Shown here: positions 48,912 to 56,751 of the stretch, piece by piece
Layout of the letters: every line of letters begins with the position of its first letter
How positions within the stretch are numbered: position 1 is the stretch's first letter
NCBI RefSeq assembly: GCF_022201045.2
Contig: NC_068559.1
Location: forward strand, 29,519,501-29,583,500
DNA: 64,000 nucleotides
From: Citrus sinensis
Lineage: Eukaryota > Streptophyta > Magnoliopsida > Sapindales > Rutaceae
Direction: 5' to 3'
The notes under the pieces: model-generated
The model's input: the letters and a program-made list of their open reading frames with translations, nothing else
What the model was told of the DNA's origin: nothing
The model's database searches: none
Program-made: the position numbers and the translations under genes

Positions 48912-50295
48912 TCGTCTCCATTTTGACACAATTACAGAATCATTACCATTGAATGAGTCATTTCCAGATGAACAATTAATGAATGTGGAAGTATTACCTT
49001 GGTATGCTGATATAGTTAATTATCTTGTTACAGGTAAACTTCCAGAGCATTGGACCAAGCAAGATAAGGCTAAATTCTTTGCAGAGATAAAGAATTTCTT
49101 TTGGGATGACCCGTATTTGTTCAAGTATTGTGCAGACCAAATTGTTAGACGATGTGTCCCAGAAAGTGAAATTCAGAATATCCTTTCATTCTGCCATGAA
49201 CAAGCTTGTGGAGGCCATTTCAGTGCTAAGAAAACAGCAACTAAAGTTTTACAATGTGGTTTTTATTGGCCAACTATATTTCGAGATGCTTACACTTTCT
49301 GTTCTTCATGTGATAGGTGTCAACGAATGGGGAGCATTACACGAAGGAACATGATGCCACTAAATCCAATTTTAGTGGTTGAGATTTTTGACGTATGGGG
49401 TATCGACTTCATGGGACCCTTTCCCCCGTCTTTTGGCCATCAATACATATTGGTTGCTGTTGACTACGTATCGAAATGGGTAGAAGCAATTCCATGTAGG
49501 ACCAATGATCACAAGGTGGTGATAGCATTTTTGAAAAGCAACATTGTTTCACGCTTTGGATTCCCTCGAGCGATAATCAGTGATGGTGGTGCCCACTTTT
49601 GTAACAAAGCATTCAAAGCTCTTTTGACAAAGTATTCAATCACACACAAAGTGGCAACTCCGTATCATCCGCAAACCAGTGGCCAAGTTGAGATCTCCAA
49701 TCGAGAAATAAAGCACATATTAGAAAAGACGGTGAGGCCGGACAGAAAAGATTGGTCATTAAGACTTGATGATGCCTTATGGGCATATAGAACGGCTTTC
49801 AAGACCCCGATTGGGATGTCACCCTACAGGCTAGTGTATGGAAAAGCTTGCCACCTACCTGTGGAACTCGAGCATCGTGCATATTGGGCCATCAAGAAAT
49901 TCAATTTTGACATGCAGCAAGCCAGCTCAAAAAGAAGATTACAGCTGGCAGAACTTGAAGAAATTCGCAATGATGCATACGAAAATGCCAAGATTTACAA
50001 GCAACGAATGAAAGTCTTCCATGATAAGCAAATTATGAGAAAATCGTTCACTCCAGGTCAGAAAGTGCTTTTATTCAATTCTCGCCTGCACCTATTCCCA
50101 GGTAAGTTACGCTCTCGTTGGTCTGGCCCATTTATTGTTCATACTGTTTTTTCACATGAGGCAATTGAAATTAAAGACCCAAAGAACGGTGTCACGTTTA
50201 AAGTTAATGGTCAAAGATTAAAGCCATATCTAGAGTACCAACCACATGAAGAAGACACCGAAATAAATTTGAGTGACCCACCAAATTTGAATTGA
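48829..50295 (+). CDS. Retrotransposon pol, integrase part (chimeric N-terminus)
   Basis: This is an open frame of 488 codons. The first 28 residues are read from LTR sequence and are not native. From about residue 29 it is Athila-type pol downstream of RNase H. The zinc-binding H-H-C-C set is His123, His130, Cys161 and Cys164. The integrase catalytic triad is Asp193 (GIDFMGPF), Asp252 (IISDGGAHF) and Glu288 ([12 protein letters not shown]), with the expected 35-residue spacing. The conserved tail reads [39 protein letters not shown] and [10 protein letters not shown], typical of GPY/F-type C-termini. There is no stop or frameshift across about 1.4 kb, so integrase may be intact although the element lacks reverse transcriptase and a native start. 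Confidence 0.93.
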   Translation: MHIYKGENRHFTFQVLLTTLTFMYLTFFRLHFDTITESLPLNESFPDEQLMNVEVLPWYADIVNYLVTGKLPEHWTKQDKAKFFAEIKNFFWDDPYLFKYCADQIVRRCVPESEIQNILSFCHEQACGGHFSAKKTATKVLQCGFYWPTIFRDAYTFCSSCDRCQRMGSITRRNMMPLNPILVVEIFDVWGIDFMGPFPPSFGHQYILVAVDYVSKWVEAIPCRTNDHKVVIAFLKSNIVSRFGFPRAIISDGGAHFCNKAFKALLTKYSITHKVATPYHPQTSGQVEISNREIKHILEKTVRPDRKDWSLRLDDALWAYRTAFKTPIGMSPYRLVYGKACHLPVELEHRAYWAIKKFNFDMQQASSKRRLQLAELEEIRNDAYENAKIYKQRMKVFHDKQIMRKSFTPGQKVLLFNSRLHLFPGKLRSRWSGPFIVHTVFSHEAIEIKDPKNGVTFKVNGQRLKPYLEYQPHEEDTEINLSDPPNLN

Positions 50296-50421
50296 TTTTT
50301 TTTCTTTTCGTTGATTTGATTTTTCTTTCTTTCTTTTTATTATTATTCTTTTGCTAATTGAAATTGTTTTTGCATAAGTGTGTTTATTTTACCATTAAGT
50401 TTTCTCTTATCATTTTTAATC

Positions 50422-50655
50422 ATGAGTCTCATACTTAGACCGTTCCTCCTGAACATTCTTAAACCACTTCAACGTGTCAAAACTCATCTCAAAAGGCAGA
50501 TTCAATTTTGTAAAACACAACGCATTTAGGCTCTACAACCACCAGAGTTAGTAGCCTATGTTGAGGGTTTAGAACGCCAACTCAGAGACATTGAGAGAAG
50601 TGTTTACGACATCCAGTTGGAGCTTGAGGTAAATTCAATAAGAGGACGATTTTAA
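50422..50655 (+). pseudogene. Accessory ORF 1 of the retrotransposon: small basic, coiled-coil-like frame with a TAG
   Basis: The frame of 77 codons plus stop starts with ATG 127 bp after the pol stop and is broken by one TAG at 50527-50529. The first 35 residues are basic and hydrophobic (MSLILRPFLLNILKPLQRVK). The part after the stop (VAYVEGLERQLRDIERSVYD) has heptad-like spacing. I do not recognise it. It may be a decayed small protein of the element or simply non-coding. Its continuity beyond the stop is the only argument for a real gene. Confidence 0.4.
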
Positions 50656-50796
50656 TTTTCTTTGTGTGTTTTAATTTGTTTTTCTGTTTGTGTGCTTTAG
50701 TTTGTTACCCCGGTGAAGTGGTGGATAACGGTACTCCATGACAATCAAGTCGGTTACTTCAGTTTCCCATAATAACTGATATTCTGAGGCGAAGGT

Positions 50797-51354
50797 ATGG
50801 ACAGAAACGAGATTCTAGCGAAGCTTCACAAGCGATTCCCTTCACTTCCTCAGAATGCCCTCCTTACGATCTATAAAGCTCGGTCCGAACGCATGCGATT
50901 ACTCATGAGGAATAACATACCTGCTGACATCCGTTGGTTAATCGAGGTTAAAGTACGATCGGCAGGTGAGTTACCTCCAAAATTTATTGCATACATGCCT
51001 GGTTGTGGTAAATGAAATTATGCAAGAAAACAACGAGCTCGAAGAATTTCTGTTGCTTGTCATAAGTGTGCCAGAATGAGTTGCCATAAAAACCCATGTT
51101 CTTTAGGAATGATGTCTGATAACAGGGAAGATAAGATTCAATTCATTAGGGATGGCTTGAATAAGGAGTCATTGGATGATATCCTTTTGTCTCTTGAAAC
51201 GCATCCCAGTGGATATGTGCAAGGAGCGATTCTCCAGTTATGGCCATTATTCCAGAAAGAGCATGCACGATATAGTCTCGGGAATCTGACTATAAACGAC
51301 CCTGTTTGCCAGTTTATAAGAAAACTGGATAGGAAGCCTATCCTCGACCCATAG
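50797..51354 (+). pseudogene. Accessory ORF 2: zinc-motif protein resembling carlavirus-type nucleic-acid-binding proteins, one in-frame stop
   Basis: The frame has 186 codons including the final TAG and is interrupted by a TGA at 51013-51015 (codon 73). The N-terminal part (EILAKLHKRFPSLPQNALLT, then IYKARSERMRLL) is helical and basic. Just after the internal stop comes an Arg/Lys-rich run (NYARKQRARR), then a cysteine motif C-x2-C-x4-C-x4-C (CHKCARMSCHKNPC). This layout, short helical N-part then basic run then cysteines, is that of the cysteine-rich nucleic-acid-binding proteins of carlaviruses and related Betaflexiviridae (Pfam Carla_C4/Viral_NABP), several of which suppress RNA silencing. 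The resemblance is judged by eye and needs a profile search. The C-terminal ~80 residues I do not recognise. Confidence 0.55.
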
Positions 51355-51693
51355 AGGGCGTTCAAGCCGTTTCTGGACGTAAAACCAGAGGAAGATGTGA
51401 GCCACAGTCGCAACTACCTGTAAATATCCTTTTACTTTATTGTTATTTTATTTCACTATTGTCTTATTGTTTGCATTATTGTCTTTAATAATTTTATTAC
51501 TGTTTGCTTTTTCCTTATTACTGTTTGCTTTTTCCTTTTTACTGTTTTCTTTTTGACTCGCGAGCCACGTGCTTTACGCATTATTTGACATGGACATGTG
51601 ACCTCATACACAACTATGACCCACTATCACCAAGACTCTTAAATGTGATTTTCTTTGTCAATCACTCACAAATTATTTTTGCGAAGTATCACA

Positions 51694-52362
51694 ATGGCAG
51701 CTACTCCCAATAGACAATTCAAGAACATTTGTGTGCTTTCTGGATTTACATATGGCAAATATAAAGAGTTCGTTGAGGCAGCCATAGATCTTGGTCGAAG
51801 CATAGCAGCGAGAAAATTACACTTGGTGTATGGAGGAGGTAATCGAGGGTTATCAAAAATGGTCTCAGAAGCAGCTTTTATCAGAGGAAGTCAAGTGTTA
51901 GGCATCATCCCAAGAGTCTTAAAACCATTGGGCAGTTCGTCTGACTCATCAACTGGAGAAGAGTTAGTCGTCTCAGGTATGCAAGAAAGTATAACTAAAA
52001 TGCTTAATCATGCTGATGCTTTTATTTTCCTTCCAGGAGATCTTGCAACACTAGAGGCACTTATCACGCTAGCATCTTGGGCCCATCTGCACATCCACAA
52101 AAAACCCATCGGTTTGTTAAATGTCAATAACTTTTATGATGGCTTTATCGCATTTCTTAACCATGCAATAAAAAACTATTTCATTCCTGCTAATGTGAAA
52201 AAACTCTTTATTTGTGCTCACACTGCTACTGATCTACTTGATATGTTACAAGCTTATAAACCGGAGCCAGACCCCTGGACCTTTGTGTTGGAGCGACCAA
52301 ATAATGATGGTAACAGTAGCCGTAGTAAGAAGTACAAATTAGATTTAACTCTCCGCCTGTAA
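51694..52362 (+). CDS. Accessory ORF 3: LOG-like (cytokinin riboside 5'-monophosphate phosphoribohydrolase family) with degenerate catalytic motif
   Basis: This is an intronless open frame of 222 residues starting MAATPNRQFKNICVLSG. LOG enzymes release active cytokinin bases from their nucleotides. The Rossmann fold of the family is plain: NICVLSGF at 11-18, LHLVYGGGNRGLSKMVSEAA at 42-61, QVLGIIPRVL at 67-76, HADAFIFLPG at 106-115, LASWAHLHIHKKPIGLLNVN at 126-145. The signature PGGxGTxxE appears as PGDLATLEA (114-122): two glycines and the catalytic Glu are replaced. The Arg of the preceding helix is also absent (MQESITKM). Enzyme activity is therefore doubtful. An upstream ATG at 51655 would add 13 residues. 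Cellular LOG genes have several introns, so the copy was probably taken up through RNA. Confidence 0.85.
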   Translation: MAATPNRQFKNICVLSGFTYGKYKEFVEAAIDLGRSIAARKLHLVYGGGNRGLSKMVSEAAFIRGSQVLGIIPRVLKPLGSSSDSSTGEELVVSGMQESITKMLNHADAFIFLPGDLATLEALITLASWAHLHIHKKPIGLLNVNNFYDGFIAFLNHAIKNYFIPANVKKLFICAHTATDLLDMLQAYKPEPDPWTFVLERPNNDGNSSRSKKYKLDLTLRL

Positions 52363-54301
52363 ATATTTTCTTCTGTGTTGCACCACCCAGGTGATGTCTT
52401 CTAAACTCTACTTCTTTCATTTCAAACATTGAGGACAATGTTTTGTTCTGGTTGGGGGGAGGGAATAGTCGACAATTGTGGAATTTTGGTTAAGTTTTTA
52501 CTAATTTTTTGTTGTAGAAACTAACTGTTGCTAACTTTTTGTGTTGAAGATGGCTGAATATGGAGTGTAGTTACTCTAGAAACGCATCTTCATTGTTTAA
52601 AAAAAAATTCAAAAAAAAAAATTCAAAAAAATAAAAATAAAAATTAGACATTTTCTTTTTCTTTATTAAGTTTTGATGTTTATTTTTCTTTTTTTTAATT
52701 TCTCCTCTATGAATATACATTTTCCAACTTTTGAGTCGAAGATGGTTGAATATGGAGTGTAGTGCCTCTAGAAACGCATCTTCTTAGTAAAAAAAAAAAA
52801 ACCATTTTCGTTTTCTATCATTTTAAGTGTAACTTTTCTAATTAGTTTTTTATGCATCATTTTCATATCTCTGCATACATATTTTCCTTTCATGTTTAGA
52901 ATAGGTTGGGGGGTAGAATGTTGTTTAAAAAAAAAAATTGTGTGATTTGTTTTAACATTGGATGACATGATTAATTTCAAATTTTAGTATTTGTATTATC
53001 TTTGATCTTAAGTGATGTTACGCTATGTTTGCTACTTTACATGTTGATGTCGGAGACTAATATGAGTTGCTTGAAGGAATGAACATGTTATAAATAAATG
53101 CCAAGTGAGTTGTTGAGCCTATCACTTTCTTGGAGAGTAACCTTTTTGCCCATTCTCTATACAGCTTAGCAGTTTATTATTTTATACATAATCTCTAAAT
53201 TTCTTTTGAGTTAAACCTAAAAAAATTAAAAAAAAAAAAATTATAAAATAAAAAAAAGAGAAAAAAAATGTGTTGCTACATTAGGAGGCCCATCTAACTA
53301 GTAGACATGGATAATTATTTAGAGCCCTAAAAGACGATGGAAAGGCCATCTTTGATCCGTTTGAGCCTTTCTAGCCATCCATTTTATTAAATATCCATAG
53401 TTACCAATTTTGAGCCTTTTAAAAATAAAAAAATAAAAACTTTTTCTTTGTCAACTTATCATCTTGACCCACTCCGATTTGGAGTATTACCCGATATCTT
53501 ATAAGTTCCATCACCTATTTATGTTTGAGAAAAATATAAATAATTATTTTGTTCAGTGAAGTTATGCCAAAAAAAAAAAAGAGAAAAAAAAACAAAAGTT
53601 GTTGTTTTAAAAGAATAAAAATAAAAATAATAGGTGAAATCCACCTTGCAACTTCAAAAAAAAAAAAAAAACAAATCTCTGCATTTTTCTCAAACATACA
53701 CTTTGTTTTCTTTATTTCCCTTCTTTGTTAGCCATGTCTCTAGCCTACGTTACGTCCTAATAAAAGTCCTTCTTGATTTTAGGGAACTATAGTTTGAAGT
53801 AGAAGCTAGTTATATGGGCTAAAAAGATGTAGTGATGCATAATTAAAAAAAAAAAGATAAATAAAGTGGGTTGACTAGCATTTTTGTTTGACTTGAGATC
53901 GTATTATTTCTAAGCTGAGGGCATATTTATTTCATTTTGGTGAGAGCATGTGATATCACTTTTTCATTATTTTCTCTCAATTACCATTCATTGGAGTGAC
54001 TATTTTTATTGGGTTTAATTTCTTTGTGAGAGTGTCACTACTTCCAGTGAGATTTTGGGGTTTGACATGTCATTCTTGAAAGTAGCTATAACAAAGTCTA
54101 CTGGGCTGATTCATGTGGATGGTTGATGTGGGTGTGATGTTACTTTAGACTGGAGATAATGCTTATACTTTTATTTGATTGCTATCATTAATCTGATTGA
54201 ATAAACACGAGTGTTTCTAAAAAAAAAAAAAAATCATTTTGAATTTGAATTTTGTTTTCGCTTTATTTGCTAGGGACTAGCAATAAGCTGGTTGGGAGGT
54301 G
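52363..54301 (+). other. Non-coding 3' internal region of the retrotransposon
   Basis: AT-rich with many A and T runs. A segment of about 55 bp (gaagatgg(c/t)tgaatatggagt..tctagaaacgcatcttc) occurs near 52547 and again near 52739, so about 190 bp is duplicated. G-rich tracts gttggggggaggg (near 52451) and gttggggggt (near 52903) recall the polypurine-like tracts of Athila elements. The bases next to the 3' LTR (ggttgggaggtg) are the likely polypurine tract. Small lysine- or phenylalanine-rich frames here come from A/T runs. Confidence 0.55.
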
Positions 54302-54640
54302 TGTTGAGTGTTAGAAAATGCATATTTATAAAGGAGAAAACCGTCATTTTACATTCCAAGTCTTACTAACAACCCTTACTTTTATGTATTTAACCTTCTT
54401 GTGATTTAATTACATGTGTTTTATTTTAATTAAGTATTTTATGTATTTTAGGGGCATTATAGTCATTTCACAATAAAGGAGAAATCAGACGGCAAAACTG
54501 ACATCACTTTTGAACTCAGGACGGTAAAAAACCTTAGGAGGAGCATAAAAGGAAAAATGGCACTATTCACATGTACGGTACTATTCACGTGTATGGTACT
54601 GTATACGTTACTGTTCATGACACTGTTCACATAGACGGAT

Positions 54641-54912
54641 GATGACGTGGCATTGACCGATGATGTGGCATTGACTGATGAGGTGTCACGATCCTGTTGA
54701 ACTAAAATTCTTATGTACTGTTGATGGTGACGTGGCAGCATATCAGTGGACGAAAAATATCGCGTACGGTGCATGCATCACACAGGATTATTTTCAACCA
54801 AACCGCGTTACTGTTCATCCGGGTCAAATCGCGTTACTGTTCAAAGTCGGGTCAAACCGTGTTACTGTTCATCCGCGTGGTCAAACCATGGACTGTTGAC
54901 TGATGACGTGGC
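54641..54912 (+). promoter_or_regulatory. Three TGACGTGGC bZIP-type boxes in the LTR
   Basis: gatgacgtggc occurs at 54641-54651 and 54902-54912 and tgacgtggc at 54728-54736, with a one-base variant (gatgatgtggc) near 54660. ACGT-core boxes of this form bind plant bZIP factors. The GATGACGTG form matches the unfolded-protein-response type site. No binding is shown here. Confidence 0.5.
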
Positions 54913-54970
54913 GCAATCCTGAGCGTCCAAACTGTTTTTAATCCGATGGCCATGATTTACTCCATGTATC

Positions 54971-54980
54971 TATAAAAAGG
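54971..54980 (+). promoter_or_regulatory. LTR TATA box
   Basis: TATAAAAAGG in the middle of the LTR is followed about 30 bp later by a C-rich then AT-rich start region. This is a typical pol II core promoter of a long plant LTR and marks the U3/R border near 55005. Confidence 0.65.
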
Positions 54981-55813
54981 GGGCCTCTCCCCCCTAATTT
55001 GATATCTCTGAATCTATTTTTGGGATCCATTTTCTGTAATTCCCTCTCCATCTTGTATTTTCTTCGTATTTTAATAAATTCCCATTTTGCCCCTAGTTCA
55101 ATTATGAGTGGCTAATTTTCTTTCAAGCTTGGGTTGAAGGTGAAGTCTCAACATGTGTCATGGGCTTAATTTGGTAAATTTATTTTCTCTTCCCCTCTAG
55201 TTTTTGTGGATGTTTTGACTTCTCGTCGACAAATAATACTAATCTTGTCTAGTACCGCCTTGGTTACACCGGCTCTCTAGTATAAGGTTATTATTATTTG
55301 GCACGATAAGCCCTTAACACCATATTGATTAGAGCGTGGTTCATGAGGTGTGGATTCCCCCCTCATGATTTAATTGGTATTAATAAGGAATATTTAGTCC
55401 ATGATGCATGTTAATACGGATCCAGATACCCAAGTACGTCAATTTAATAGATTTTCTCTTCAATTTATTCTCTCAATTGCAATTGCAATTTTAGAATTTA
55501 TTCTCGCCATTTTAATTTAATTATTAGCATATTCCAAATCATTTCCACCATAAATCCAACTACCCATTTACAAAATTAATTCTATATATAATTAAAATCC
55601 ACCTCCTCGTGGGATCGACACTCGTCACCATTAGTCTATACTACAATAGATTCGTGCGCTTGCGAGTACATTAAAATTTGCACAACACTAATGTCTAATG
55701 TAATCATCAAAGAAAGAATATGCATGTAATGTGTAATGTATATAATATATATATATTCTCCCCATTGGCCATTTCCACTATCACCACCACCACAACTCTG
55801 ACCTCCCATTAGT

Positions 55814-55822
55814 TATATATAA
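55814..55822 (+). promoter_or_regulatory. Probable TATA box of the lipid-transfer protein gene
   Basis: TATATATAA lies 75-83 bp upstream of the ATG at 55897 and only 127 bp downstream of the retrotransposon end. Confidence 0.5.
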
Positions 55823-55896
55823 CTGCTATCTCCTTTAACTTCTAAGTTGCTAAAGCATAAATCCCTATCTCGATCTTGATTAAAGTTAGACTGGCA

Positions 55897-56751
55897 ATGG
55901 GCCTGCACAACTTATTAGTTACAATTATAATGCTGGTCATAGTATTAATGATGATAAGCAGTAGTGGAACAATGGCGGATAAAGCAAAAGACAGAGAGGA
56001 GTGCACAAATCAGCTGGTAGGGCTTTCTACATGTTTGCCTTATGTTGGGGGAGATGCGAAAGCTCCAACACCAGACTGTTGCAGTGGTCTCAAACAAGTC
56101 CTGAAGAATGACAAGAAGTGTTTGTGTGTTATTATTAGAGATATGAATGATCCAGAGCTTGGTCTTAATATTAATGTTACACTTACGTTAGGGCTGCCTT
56201 CGGTTTGCCATGCACCTGCCAACGTTTCTCAATGTCCTGGTTTGTAATTTTATATACGTTAATTTATATAATCTGTGCACTACTGTTGATGCCCGCCCAA
56301 TCTCTGATCTTTAACTTAAAATTAGTAATAATATACACGCAGATGCATATGGATGTTAATTTGATAAATTTAACCATATATGTGGATGATGCAGCACTTC
56401 TACACTTGGATCCAAATTCCCCAGAAGCTCAAGTATTCTATCAATTTGGTAGAAACCCCAGTAGTCCTCACACTGTAATTACAAGTACCCCAACTCCTAG
56501 TCCCACAGCCGCAGGTACAAATATATGTTAATGATAATAATTAGGATTAATTGTCGATCATCTTTTTCACTTCAGTTCTTATATCAGGTGGAGGAGGGAA
56601 GAACCCCATCAGTGCTGATTCTAGCAGCAACAATAGGGGAGCTCGTGTTCAAGGGACAAGTGACGGTTGTTGCATTGGAAATAGATGGTCAGGATTGGAG
56701 ATTGTTTCTGGGGTGGTGTTGTTTCATGTCTATTTATATAAAATTATATAA
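55897..56751 (+). CDS. GPI-anchored non-specific lipid-transfer protein (LTPG/YLS3-like, 208 aa)
   Basis: I read three exons, 55897-56239, 56395-56514 and 56588-56751, with GT-AG junctions that join in frame. The start [20 protein letters not shown] is a signal peptide. The mature part has the eight-cysteine pattern C..C..CC..CxC..C..C ([38 protein letters not shown]), which folds around a lipid-binding cavity held by four disulfides. A Pro/Ser/Thr-rich linker follows ([11 protein letters not shown]), then a hydrophobic C-terminus ([16 protein letters not shown]) suiting a GPI-anchor signal. Such proteins act at the outer plasma membrane or wall, for example in cuticle lipid export. A start at the ATG is chosen over an in-frame TTG upstream. 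The retrotransposon sits 209 bp upstream. Confidence 0.88.

Larger units (their letters stand above)
48813..55687 (+). mobile_element. Athila-like Ty3/gypsy LTR retrotransposon, internally deleted, with accessory ORFs
   Basis: The element begins TGTTGAGTGTTAG and ends GCACAACA, with a perfect 5-bp duplication ctaat at 48808-48812 and 55688-55692. The 3' LTR is complete (54302-55687), but only the first 99 bp of the 5' LTR survive (48813-48911), fused directly to late pol. The rest of the 5' LTR, the primer binding site, gag, protease, reverse transcriptase and RNase H are missing. Remaining parts in order are integrase, a small ORF with a TAG, a zinc-motif ORF with a TGA, a LOG-like ORF, a non-coding stretch and the 3' LTR. 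The 99 bp shared by both LTRs are identical. Pol wording such as [15 protein letters not shown] and [13 protein letters not shown] fits the Athila lineage. Confidence 0.95.
54302..55687 (+). repeat. 3' LTR (1386 bp)
   Basis: TG...CA ends: TGTTGAGTG at the left, GCACAACA at the right, followed by the target duplication ctaat. It contains short actgttcac/actattcac-type repeats at about 54560-54900, repeated TGACGTGGC boxes, a TATA box at 54971 and, about 100 bp on, aataaa-type poly(A) signals near 55072. Confidence 0.93.

Noticed and set aside
48829..48912. Native start of a retrotransposon protein
   Set aside because: These codons lie in the 5' LTR remnant and are in frame with pol only because of the deletion.
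53515..53731. Two overlapping 60-codon frames on opposite strands
   Set aside because: Both are products of A and T runs (poly-Lys and poly-Phe) in the non-coding part of the retrotransposon.
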